Source of the DNA: Phycisphaerales bacterium
GTDB lineage: Bacteria; Planctomycetota; Phycisphaerae; Phycisphaerales; UBA1924
Assembly: GCA_030680655.1 (NCBI GenBank)
Contig: JAUXUZ010000003.1
Span: forward strand, 1 to 5,825
Direction of reading: 5' to 3'
Length of the DNA stretch: 5,825 nucleotides
The notes under the pieces were generated by a model. That model did no database searches and was not told the DNA's origin. It saw only the letters and a program-made list of their open reading frames with translations. Positions 1-5,825 of the stretch are shown here, piece by piece. The position numbers and the translations under genes are program-made. How positions within the stretch are numbered: position 1 is the stretch's first letter; each line of letters starts with the position of its first letter.

Positions 1-2
1 AG

Positions 3-206
3 CCGCCCGGCTACCGGTCACTGGCGCAGGTCATGCTCGACCACCTGCACATGAACTCGATCCACGAACTGGCGGCGGCTGGAGTAAGTGTGCTGACAAC
101 AGGCCTGGTGCTGGCAGGGTTGGGGGGTTATCTCGTCTCCCGCGCGGCCAGCTCGCCCGGGCATTTGGATGAACCGGCTGCATCGGGCCGCGTACCGAAC
201 CGGTAG
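3..206 (+). CDS. C-terminal end of a probable ABC-transporter permease (5' end outside window)
   Basis: An open frame enters from the left edge and ends at TAG 204-206, giving 67 residues. It begins with PPGYRSLAQ, followed by a short segment with DHLHMNSIHELAAAG. One clear hydrophobic stretch follows, at about residues 28-48 (VSVLTTGLVLAGLGGYLVS). The protein ends in a short polar tail. The order PPG-x-x-(S/T)LA, then a leucine/histidine-rich helix, then an AA-containing start of the last membrane helix resembles the C-terminus of iron(III)/thiamine-type binding-protein-dependent ABC permeases. That resemblance is from memory, and the rest of the protein is outside the window, so another polytopic membrane protein is possible. 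The next gene starts 32 bases downstream on the same strand, so co-transcription is likely. I see no terminator in the gap. Confidence 0.5.
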   Translation, partial: PPGYRSLAQVMLDHLHMNSIHELAAAGVSVLTTGLVLAGLGGYLVSRAASSPGHLDEPAASGRVPNR

Positions 207-238
207 ACCAACAGGCGAGTCTGCACCCTGAGCGCCGG

Positions 239-1459
239 GTGCGATACGCTCCGGCATTGGGAGGCAGCCTGACGCGGCGAAGCAGAGGACAGCACAGCCG
301 ACCCGGGGCGCTCGCCGTAGGCGTTGTGGGGTGTGCCGTCGGATTGCTGGCTCTGGGCGGATGCCGCCGGGCCGCGAACGAGACGCCGAGCCCCCTGACA
401 CCGGGAACGAGTATCGGCGGGCCTGGCGACGCACCGGGCCGGTTCATCAAGCCGCGCGCGATCGACAGCGACGGGCGACACCTTGTTGTGATTGACCGTT
501 CGGGAAGGGTGCAGGTGCTGAAACCAGACGATGGCCGGTGCCTGGCTGTCTGGCGACTTCCCGAGTCGCACCTTGGGTATCCAACAGGGGTGACGATCGG
601 GCTCTCGCCGCACGGCGACGGGGCCGGGGCCGTGTGGGTGGCCGACACGCACTACAACCGTGTGCTGGTCTATGCCATGCCCCTCCTGCCGACCGACGGC
701 AGCATGAACACCGAGCAACCGGAACTGCTGCTCTCTTTTGGCACCTACGGCACCGGTCCGGGCGAGTTCACCTACCCCAGCGATGTGCTTGTGCTCAGCC
801 AGCCAGACGGCAAGACCATCAAGCGGGTCTATGTGAGCGAGTTCGGCGGCAACGACCGCGTGAGCATGTTTGAACCGGAGAGCGCCGGGGCGTCGCAAGG
901 CATGAGGTTTGTCGGTCAGTTCGGGCACGCCGGAGACGCCGCCGACCCGAGCGGCTTCCAACGTCCGCAGGCGCTCGCGCTCCGGCCGGCGAGCGGTGAC
1001 CGGCCTGACGAACTGATCGTCACCGACTCGGTCAACCATCGCCTCGGCCGCTTCACGCTCGACGGCGGGCTCATCGCGTGGCTCAACGGCGCGGGGGTCC
1101 CGGGGCGCTCCGCCGGGCAGTTCTGGCACCCAAGGGGCATGCTGATGCTCGAGGATGGCACCGCCATGGTGGTGGAGTTTGGCAACAACCGGCTGCAGCG
1201 GGTCAACCTCGATACCGGCACGTGCCTTGGCCTGTTCGGCGCCCCCGGCTCCGGTGACGGCGAGATTGCTGAACCATGGGCTCTGGCGGCCGTTGGACGA
1301 CGGGGGTTCGTGGTCGATGCCCGCAACCACCGCCTGATTGAGTTGAAACTCCCCTCCGCGGGTGTGCACTTTGCGACCGATTCTGGTACCGTACCTCCCC
1401 TGGCGGGCGTGACCACAGGCACGCTCCCAACCCGCTCCCCACGGCCCAGCAACCCATGA
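239..1459 (+). CDS. NHL-repeat beta-propeller lipoprotein
   Basis: A 406-residue protein, read here from a GTG start. The N-terminus has arginines (R13, R14, R16, R21), a hydrophobic core at about 24-39 and the lipobox L39-G-G-C42, so it is predicted to be exported and lipid-anchored at Cys42. About six NHL-type blades follow, roughly at 59-96, 112-147, 166-212, 226-273, 282-323 and 332-369. They show the usual pattern of a G-x-G-x-F turn (GTGPGEF, SAGQF), a P-x-(G/A/D)-hydrophobic strand and a V-D/E-x-x-N-x-R turn (ADTHYNRV, TDSVNHRL, EFGNNRLQ, DARNHRL). NHL propellers usually bind proteins or other ligands, and I see no catalytic signature. The C-terminal 35 residues are Pro/Thr/Ser-rich and look disordered. 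The stop overlaps the VWA start, so the two products are probably made together. The start is uncertain: a GGGAGG at 259-264 sits just before an in-frame CTG at 269, which would give a more typical signal length. Confidence 0.85.
   Translation: MRYAPALGGSLTRRSRGQHSRPGALAVGVVGCAVGLLALGGCRRAANETPSPLTPGTSIGGPGDAPGRFIKPRAIDSDGRHLVVIDRSGRVQVLKPDDGRCLAVWRLPESHLGYPTGVTIGLSPHGDGAGAVWVADTHYNRVLVYAMPLLPTDGSMNTEQPELLLSFGTYGTGPGEFTYPSDVLVLSQPDGKTIKRVYVSEFGGNDRVSMFEPESAGASQGMRFVGQFGHAGDAADPSGFQRPQALALRPASGDRPDELIVTDSVNHRLGRFTLDGGLIAWLNGAGVPGRSAGQFWHPRGMLMLEDGTAMVVEFGNNRLQRVNLDTGTCLGLFGAPGSGDGEIAEPWALAAVGRRGFVVDARNHRLIELKLPSAGVHFATDSGTVPPLAGVTTGTLPTRSPRPSNP
1456..1459 (+). promoter_or_regulatory. ATGA start/stop overlap (translational coupling)
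   Basis: The ATG of the VWA gene (1456-1458) overlaps the TGA of the NHL lipoprotein gene (1457-1459). The bases just upstream (CCACGGCCCAGCAACCC) contain no Shine-Dalgarno-like purine run. Translation of the VWA gene therefore probably depends on ribosomes finishing the NHL gene, which points to matched production of the two proteins. The overlap is seen directly; the coupling is inference. Confidence 0.75.
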
Positions 1460-4400
1460 CCTGCCTGGCGTTGATCATCTCGTTTGACCGTCCCTGGTGG
1501 TGGGTTGTGCTCATCCCGGTCGTGGCGCTGATCCTGTGGATCGGGCGCAAGACTCTGTCGGGGCTCTCCTCACGGACCCGCAAAGTCGCGCTGGGCATCC
1601 GGCTTTTCTGCGTTGCGCTCATCATCGGCACGCTCGCGGAGCCGCAGTTCCGCCGGACCAACACGCAGATGGCGGTCACGGTTGTGCTCGACGCCAGCAA
1701 GAGCCAGCCGCGCGAGGTGAACAGCAAGTTCGCCGACTCGTTCAAGAAGTGGGAAGAGCAGAACCGCAACGACCCCGACAACCTGCTCGGTGTCGTCACC
1801 GCGGCCCGCGTCGCCAGCGTGCAGATCATCCCGCGACGGCTCGACGGCTTCGATATCAAGGATGTCGGCCCCACCGACGCGACCGACCTGGCCAGCGGCC
1901 TGCGCCGTGCCATGGCCGTGATGCCCCCCAACGCCGCTAACCGCATCGTCATCGTCAGCGACGGCAACGAGACGATGGGCGACTTGATGGACGCCGCCCG
2001 CTCGGCGGAGGCAGCGCGGATCCCCGTTGACGTGCTCCCGATCCGCTACGCCATCGACCGGGAAGTGATCGTCGACAAGCTGATCGCCCCTTCAACCGCG
2101 CGCCCGGGCGAGGTGGCGGTGCTCAAGGCCGTGATCGTCTCGACCAAGCCGGCGAAGGGGAAGCTGAGCATCCTGATGAACGGCCAGCCGGTGGACCTCG
2201 ATCAGGCGAGCGACGATCTGGCCGCGAAGGTCGAGCTGGTCGCGGGGACCAACGTCCAGGCCGTGCCGATCAGGCTCCCCGCGAACGGGCCCGTGAAGTT
2301 TGAGGCGATCTTCGAGCCGCTGCCCGACGCCGACGGCAAGAGCCCCGACACGCTGACGGAGAACAACCGCGCACTGGCCGTCACGTTCATTGGCGGGCAG
2401 GGGCGTGTGCTCGTGCTGACGAGCCGACCCGACGAAGCCAAGGAACTGGTGCGGGCGATCGAGGCGGGTTCGCGCACGATCACTGTCAAGGAGCCGTACG
2501 AGGCCTGGAGCAGCCTGGCCGAGCTGGGCAGCTACGAGTGCGTTGCGCTCGTCAACGTTTCAGCGAGCGAGGTCAGCCAGTCGCAGCAGGAGGACCTGAA
2601 GACCTACGTGCATGACCTGGGCGGCGGCATGGTGATGGTCGGCGGCGATCAGTCCTTCGGCGCGGGCGGGTGGATCGGCAGCACCGTCGCCGACATCCTC
2701 CCGATCAAGCTCGACCCGCCCCAGAAGCGCCAGATGCCCCGCGGAGCGCTCGGCCTGGTGATGCACAGCTGCGAGATGCCCAACGGCAACTTCTGGGGCC
2801 GGCGCTGCGCAGAGGCCGCGATCGATGCGCTGCAGGCGCAGGACCTCGTCGGCGTGATCGAGTACAACTGGCAGGACCCCGCCGGCGGATGGGTCTTCCC
2901 GCTGCAGGTGGTGGGCGACAAGAGCGCACCCAAGCGTGCGCTGGGCGGCTTGACGTACGGCGATGCGCCCGACTTTCAGAGCATGCTGCAGGCGATGTAC
3001 AAGTCGCTGACGGCCGTTCCGGCCGGGCAGAAGCACGTGATCATTATCAGCGACGGTGATCCGCAGCCCCCCACCGACGCGCTGCTGGCGCAGTACGTCG
3101 CCGCCAAGATCAGCATCTCGACCGTTGCCGTTTTTCCCCACTCGCCCTTCAAGGGCGCGGCCGACTTGTCGAAGATGAAGCGCATCGCCGACAGGACCAA
3201 CGGCACGTACCACGAGATCACCGACACCACGGGCAACCTCCGCAGCATCCCCGAGATCTTCATCAAAGAAGCCCAGACCGTCAAGCGCTCGCTGATCTGG
3301 GAGGGTGACCCGCTTATCCCGCAGATCACCACCATCACCGAGGGTCTCCGCGGTATCTCGCTCTTGCCCGCGGTGACTGGCTACGTCGTCGCGGCCGACC
3401 GTGAGGGGCTCAGCCAGGTTTCCGTTCGCGGTGCTCAGAACGACCCGATCCTGGCGCAGTGGCAGCACGGACTCGGACGCGTAGTCACGTTCACCAGCGA
3501 CGCGACGGGCAAGTGGGCCTCGCGGTGGATGGGCTGGGACCAGTACCGCCAATTCTGGGATCAGCACATCAAGTGGGCGATGCGCCCCGCCAGCGACCAG
3601 AACATCCGCATCGTCACGGTTGACGAGGGCGAGAAGACACGCGTGATTGTCGAGGCCGTCGACGAGAAGGGGGAGCGCATGAACTTCCTCAACTGGCGCG
3701 CCCGCGCGGTCTCGCCCGACGGTGTTGCGACTTCGTTCGACCTGGTTCAGACCGGGCCCGGCCGCTACGAGTCCACCGTCGATACCTCCAAGGCCGGGTC
3801 GCACACGATCAGCATGGGCTACGACGGCGGCGGCGAGGGGCCCGGCGCGATCCGCGGGGCGGTGCAGGCCGCGATCACCCGCCCGTTCGCCGACGAGTAC
3901 CGCTCGCTGCGCGACAACGCGGCGTTGCTGGAACAGGTGGCCAAGCGGACCGGCGGGCGCGTGCTGGCGTTCACGCCCGAGGCCAAGGACCTGTGGGACC
4001 GCAAGGCGATGACCATGCCGGTGAGCCTCCGGCCGATCTGGGTCGGCGCGTTGATCCTGATGCTGGGGGTGTGGCTCGTTGACGTTGCCGTGCGCCGCGT
4101 GCGGATCGACATCCCGCTCATCGCGCGCAGCGTCGCCGGGCTCTTCGGCAAGGCGAAGGAGCAGGCGGGCGAGCAGATCGATGCGCTCAAGGTGGCCCGT
4201 GAGAAGGCCCGCGAGCGGATGGCCAAGCAGGCAGAGGCGGGCGGCGGGCGCGTGGGGCAGAGCATTGGGCTCGATGGGAGCGAACACGGCGAGGCGTCGT
4301 CGGCCAAGTTTGAGGCCACAGCTGAAGAGATCGCCTACCTCCGCAAGTCCAACCGCTCGATGGAGGAGTTCACAGGGCCCGGCGCGCCAATCGAATCACG

Positions 4401-4515
4401 CGGCGCACCGGCCGAGGGCCCCAGCGTCGAACAGGCGAAGCAGGACGCCGAGGCGGGCCTGAGCCGGCTGATGCGGGCCAAGAAGCGAGCGCAGGACGAC
4501 ATCGATCAAAGCTGA
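1456..4515 (+). CDS. Membrane-anchored VWA / glutamine-amidotransferase-like protein (BatA-like N-terminus)
   Basis: A 1019-residue protein. Residues 13-30 and 44-62 are membrane helices joined by a basic loop (R31, K32, R40, R42, K43, R49), similar to the BatA aerotolerance N-terminus. The first VWA domain (about 73-210) has an apparently complete MIDAS metal site: D79-x-S81-x-S83, Thr143 and D169 in SDG. A beta-rich linker (about 213-310) follows. A glutamine-amidotransferase-like fold (about 313-415) contains GGGMVMVGG at 389-397 and SFG at 400-402, with no catalytic cysteine at the elbow. A second VWA-like domain (about 430-605) has H437-S-C-E440 where a MIDAS D-x-S-x-S would be, although SDGD at 532-535 is kept. 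A beta-sandwich-like region follows, then a third helix at 859-879. The positive-inside rule places the VWA domains outside the cytoplasm and the 140-residue basic, coiled-coil-prone tail inside. The family is recalled from Planctomycetota, next to MoxR ATPases. It is probably a metal-dependent adhesion or assembly scaffold; no enzymatic role can be supported. Confidence 0.88.
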   Translation: MTCLALIISFDRPWWWVVLIPVVALILWIGRKTLSGLSSRTRKVALGIRLFCVALIIGTLAEPQFRRTNTQMAVTVVLDASKSQPREVNSKFADSFKKWEEQNRNDPDNLLGVVTAARVASVQIIPRRLDGFDIKDVGPTDATDLASGLRRAMAVMPPNAANRIVIVSDGNETMGDLMDAARSAEAARIPVDVLPIRYAIDREVIVDKLIAPSTARPGEVAVLKAVIVSTKPAKGKLSILMNGQPVDLDQASDDLAAKVELVAGTNVQAVPIRLPANGPVKFEAIFEPLPDADGKSPDTLTENNRALAVTFIGGQGRVLVLTSRPDEAKELVRAIEAGSRTITVKEPYEAWSSLAELGSYECVALVNVSASEVSQSQQEDLKTYVHDLGGGMVMVGGDQSFGAGGWIGSTVADILPIKLDPPQKRQMPRGALGLVMHSCEMPNGNFWGRRCAEAAIDALQAQDLVGVIEYNWQDPAGGWVFPLQVVGDKSAPKRALGGLTYGDAPDFQSMLQAMYKSLTAVPAGQKHVIIISDGDPQPPTDALLAQYVAAKISISTVAVFPHSPFKGAADLSKMKRIADRTNGTYHEITDTTGNLRSIPEIFIKEAQTVKRSLIWEGDPLIPQITTITEGLRGISLLPAVTGYVVAADREGLSQVSVRGAQNDPILAQWQHGLGRVVTFTSDATGKWASRWMGWDQYRQFWDQHIKWAMRPASDQNIRIVTVDEGEKTRVIVEAVDEKGERMNFLNWRARAVSPDGVATSFDLVQTGPGRYESTVDTSKAGSHTISMGYDGGGEGPGAIRGAVQAAITRPFADEYRSLRDNAALLEQVAKRTGGRVLAFTPEAKDLWDRKAMTMPVSLRPIWVGALILMLGVWLVDVAVRRVRIDIPLIARSVAGLFGKAKEQAGEQIDALKVAREKARERMAKQAEAGGGRVGQSIGLDGSEHGEASSAKFEATAEEIAYLRKSNRSMEEFTGPGAPIESRGAPAEGPSVEQAKQDAEAGLSRLMRAKKRAQDDIDQS

Positions 4516-4521
4516 AGAGTG

Positions 4522-4550
4522 AACACAGAGGGCACGGAGAAACGCAGAGG
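4522..4550 (+). repeat. Left inverted repeat with two ACACAGAGG-type units
   Basis: This purine-rich stretch holds ACACAGAGG at 4523-4531, CACGGAGA at 4533-4540 and a variant unit ACGCAGAGG at 4542-4550. The two CAGAGG units are 19 bases apart. The block lies between the VWA stop and the GxxExxY start and mirrors the block at 5061-5120 in opposite orientation. From memory, similar CACAGAGG-rich repeats often flank GxxExxY genes in other genomes; this has not been checked here. Confidence 0.75.
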
Positions 4551-4581
4551 CAAGGCAGAAGACAAGAGGACGTGAAGCAGA

Positions 4582-5046
4582 ATGAGTGTCAGTGCTGAGG
4601 AAAACGTAGACCGGTTCAAGCTGATGGCTGAAGAGTCTGAGGCTGAAGCGTGGGTCATTCCTGCGGAGTGGGACGCGGTGACGCACCAATTGCTCGCCGG
4701 AGCGTTCGCCGTCCACACTGCGCTTGGGCCTGGATTGCCCGAGCGTTTGTATGAAGATGCTCTGGCTCGCGAACTCGTACTGCGCGGCCTCAAAGTTGAT
4801 CGTCAGCGGGAAGTGCGTTTGACGTACAAGGGGCTTGCGCTGCCTCCGATGCGGCTGGACCTTGTCGTGAACGACCTCGTTATCGTAGAACTCAAGGCCG
4901 TCGAGTCTGTGCCGGATATCTACCTTGCCACACTCGTGAGCTATCTGAACGCCTCTGGAATACCCCTGGGCTTGCTCCTGAATTTCAACACCCGTCGGCT
5001 CAAAGACGGCATCTACGGCCGTATCCACAAGAACGCCAATGTCTGA
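4582..5046 (+). CDS. GxxExxY protein (PD-(D/E)XK nuclease superfamily, PDDEXK_3-like)
   Basis: A 154-residue protein. It carries the family signature G51-L-P-E54-R-L-Y57 after a helix ending in HTALGPG. The nuclease-like core has D93 in RLDLVV and E103-L-K105 in VELKAVE, matching the D...ExK arrangement of PD-(D/E)XK folds. The C-terminal part (GLLLNFN at 130-136, LKDGI at 140-144) is also typical of the family. In the usual A-Q-x-x-x-Y segment this protein has A116-T117-L-V-S-Y121, so the Gln commonly seen there appears to be Thr. The first 30 residues are acidic and longer than the typical N-terminus; Met15 (ATG at 4624) is an alternative start, though neither start has a strong ribosome binding site. 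The role of the family is not established; a DNA-acting nuclease is inferred from the fold alone. Third-position GC is about 67% by hand count, below that of the neighbouring genes, which suggests transfer. No signal peptide or membrane segment is seen. Confidence 0.9.
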   Translation: MSVSAEENVDRFKLMAEESEAEAWVIPAEWDAVTHQLLAGAFAVHTALGPGLPERLYEDALARELVLRGLKVDRQREVRLTYKGLALPPMRLDLVVNDLVIVELKAVESVPDIYLATLVSYLNASGIPLGLLLNFNTRRLKDGIYGRIHKNANV

Positions 5047-5060
5047 AGCCTGAATTCAAC

Positions 5061-5120
5061 TCCGTGTCCCTGGTTTCTTTTCCTCTGTGTCCCTCCTCCT
5101 CTCTCCGCGACCTCTGTGTT
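5061..5120 (-). repeat. Right inverted repeat block of ACACAGAGG-type units
   Basis: On the minus strand, reading from 5120 down, this block gives AACACAGAGGTCGCGGAGA (5120-5102), a GGAGGAGGGA spacer, a second ACACAGAGG (5090-5082) and a third partial unit GACACGGA (5068-5061). The outer 19 bases mirror the left block with two mismatches. On the + strand the block appears as a CT-rich run after the GxxExxY stop codon. Unit spacing is irregular (29 and 23 bases), so this is not a simple tandem array. It is not a hairpin terminator either: no local inverted repeat followed by a T-run is present. Confidence 0.75.
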
Positions 5121-5128
5121 CCTGCTTG

Positions 5129-5133
5129 AAGGA
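5129..5133 (+). promoter_or_regulatory. Ribosome binding site of the MoxR gene
   Basis: AAGGA lies 7 bases before the ATG at 5141. It is one of the clearest Shine-Dalgarno-like sequences in the window and supports the chosen start. It lies just outside the right inverted repeat, so the presumed insertion left it intact. Confidence 0.7.
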
Positions 5134-5140
5134 CGAACCG

Positions 5141-5825
<685 letters not shown>

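Larger units (their letters stand above)
4522..5120 (+). mobile_element. Candidate inverted-repeat-bounded GxxExxY cassette (599 bp)
   Basis: The GxxExxY gene is enclosed by inverted repeats. The left end, AACACAGAGGGCACGGAGA at 4522-4540, matches the reverse complement of the right end (5102-5120) at 17 of 19 positions. Further ACACAGAGG-like units lie just inside both ends. The unit begins 7 bases after the VWA stop and ends 20 bases before the MoxR start, so it occupies nearly the whole intergenic space. Without it the VWA-MoxR gap would be only 26 bases. It contains no transposase, so any movement would need a factor acting in trans or the GxxExxY protein itself. A flanking duplication is not convincing: TGAAG occurs at 4513-4517 and 5127-5131 but does not abut the repeats. 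The repeats and boundaries are seen directly; mobility is inference. Confidence 0.55.

Noticed and set aside
128..1369. Long minus-strand open frame (413 codons) opposite the NHL gene
   Set aside because: The + strand frame has a lipobox and repeated NHL motifs. The opposite frame has low-complexity composition and no domain pattern.
2560..4287. Long open frame on the minus strand (575 codons) opposite the VWA gene
   Set aside because: It is antisense to a gene with clear domains. Its translation is rich in Arg, Ala, Gly and His with no recognisable motif, typical of the shadow of a high-GC3 gene.
4522..4550. CRISPR-like array from the repeated CAGAGG units
   Set aside because: Units are only about 9 bases long, diverge, have irregular short spacing, and appear in opposite orientations on the two sides of one gene.
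4396..5028. Minus-strand open frame spanning the VWA end, the left repeat and the GxxExxY gene
   Set aside because: It crosses two real genes in antisense and the repeat block. The GxxExxY family motifs are only on the + strand.
5051..5058. TGAATTCA palindrome after the GxxExxY stop as an operator
   Set aside because: It is an 8-base palindrome with no second copy or promoter nearby, and is too short to support a binding site.
5061..5120. CT-rich stretch after the GxxExxY gene as a transcription terminator
   Set aside because: It has no local hairpin followed by a T-run. Its content is explained by inverted copies of the ACACAGAGG repeat.
4513..5131. TGAAG at 4513-4517 and 5127-5131 as a target-site duplication of the cassette
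   Set aside because: The copies are 4 and 6 bases away from the repeat ends, TGAAG also occurs at 5044-5048, and 5 bases can match by chance. An empty-site comparison would be needed.

Overview
The window is GC-rich, and every gene I can support lies on the + strand with short or overlapping gaps, as in an operon. The strongest hint to the host is the 1019-residue gene. It joins a BatA-like membrane N-terminus, a VWA domain, a glutamine-amidotransferase-like domain and a second, degenerate VWA-like domain. I know this architecture mainly from Planctomycetota, and the style here resembles Phycisphaerae. That assignment is inference from family recall, not a search.

Layout: positions 3-206 are the C-terminal end of a membrane protein, probably an ABC-transporter permease. 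Positions 239-1459 encode a secreted lipoprotein with about six NHL repeats (a beta-propeller). Its stop overlaps the start of the large VWA gene (1456-4515) in an ATGA junction. Positions 4582-5046 encode a small GxxExxY protein of the PD-(D/E)XK nuclease superfamily. From 5141 to the right edge runs the first 228 residues of a MoxR-type AAA+ ATPase.

How they work together: a MoxR ATPase next to a membrane-anchored VWA protein is a classic pair, in which the ATPase is thought to act as a chaperone or remodeller on VWA partners at the membrane. The NHL lipoprotein, translationally coupled to the VWA gene, is a plausible extracytoplasmic partner. The rest of such a locus (DUF58 and further Bat-like genes) would be expected just beyond the right edge, but that cannot be seen here.

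The most notable structure is at 4522-5120. The GxxExxY gene is bracketed by inverted copies of a purine-rich ACACAGAGG / CGGAGA repeat; the outermost 19 bases match at 17 positions. Its third-codon GC is clearly lower than that of the host genes. The unit fits exactly between the VWA and MoxR genes, and removing it would leave only a 26-base gap with a good ribosome binding site. It looks like a small mobile or repeat-associated nuclease cassette that has entered the VWA-MoxR operon.
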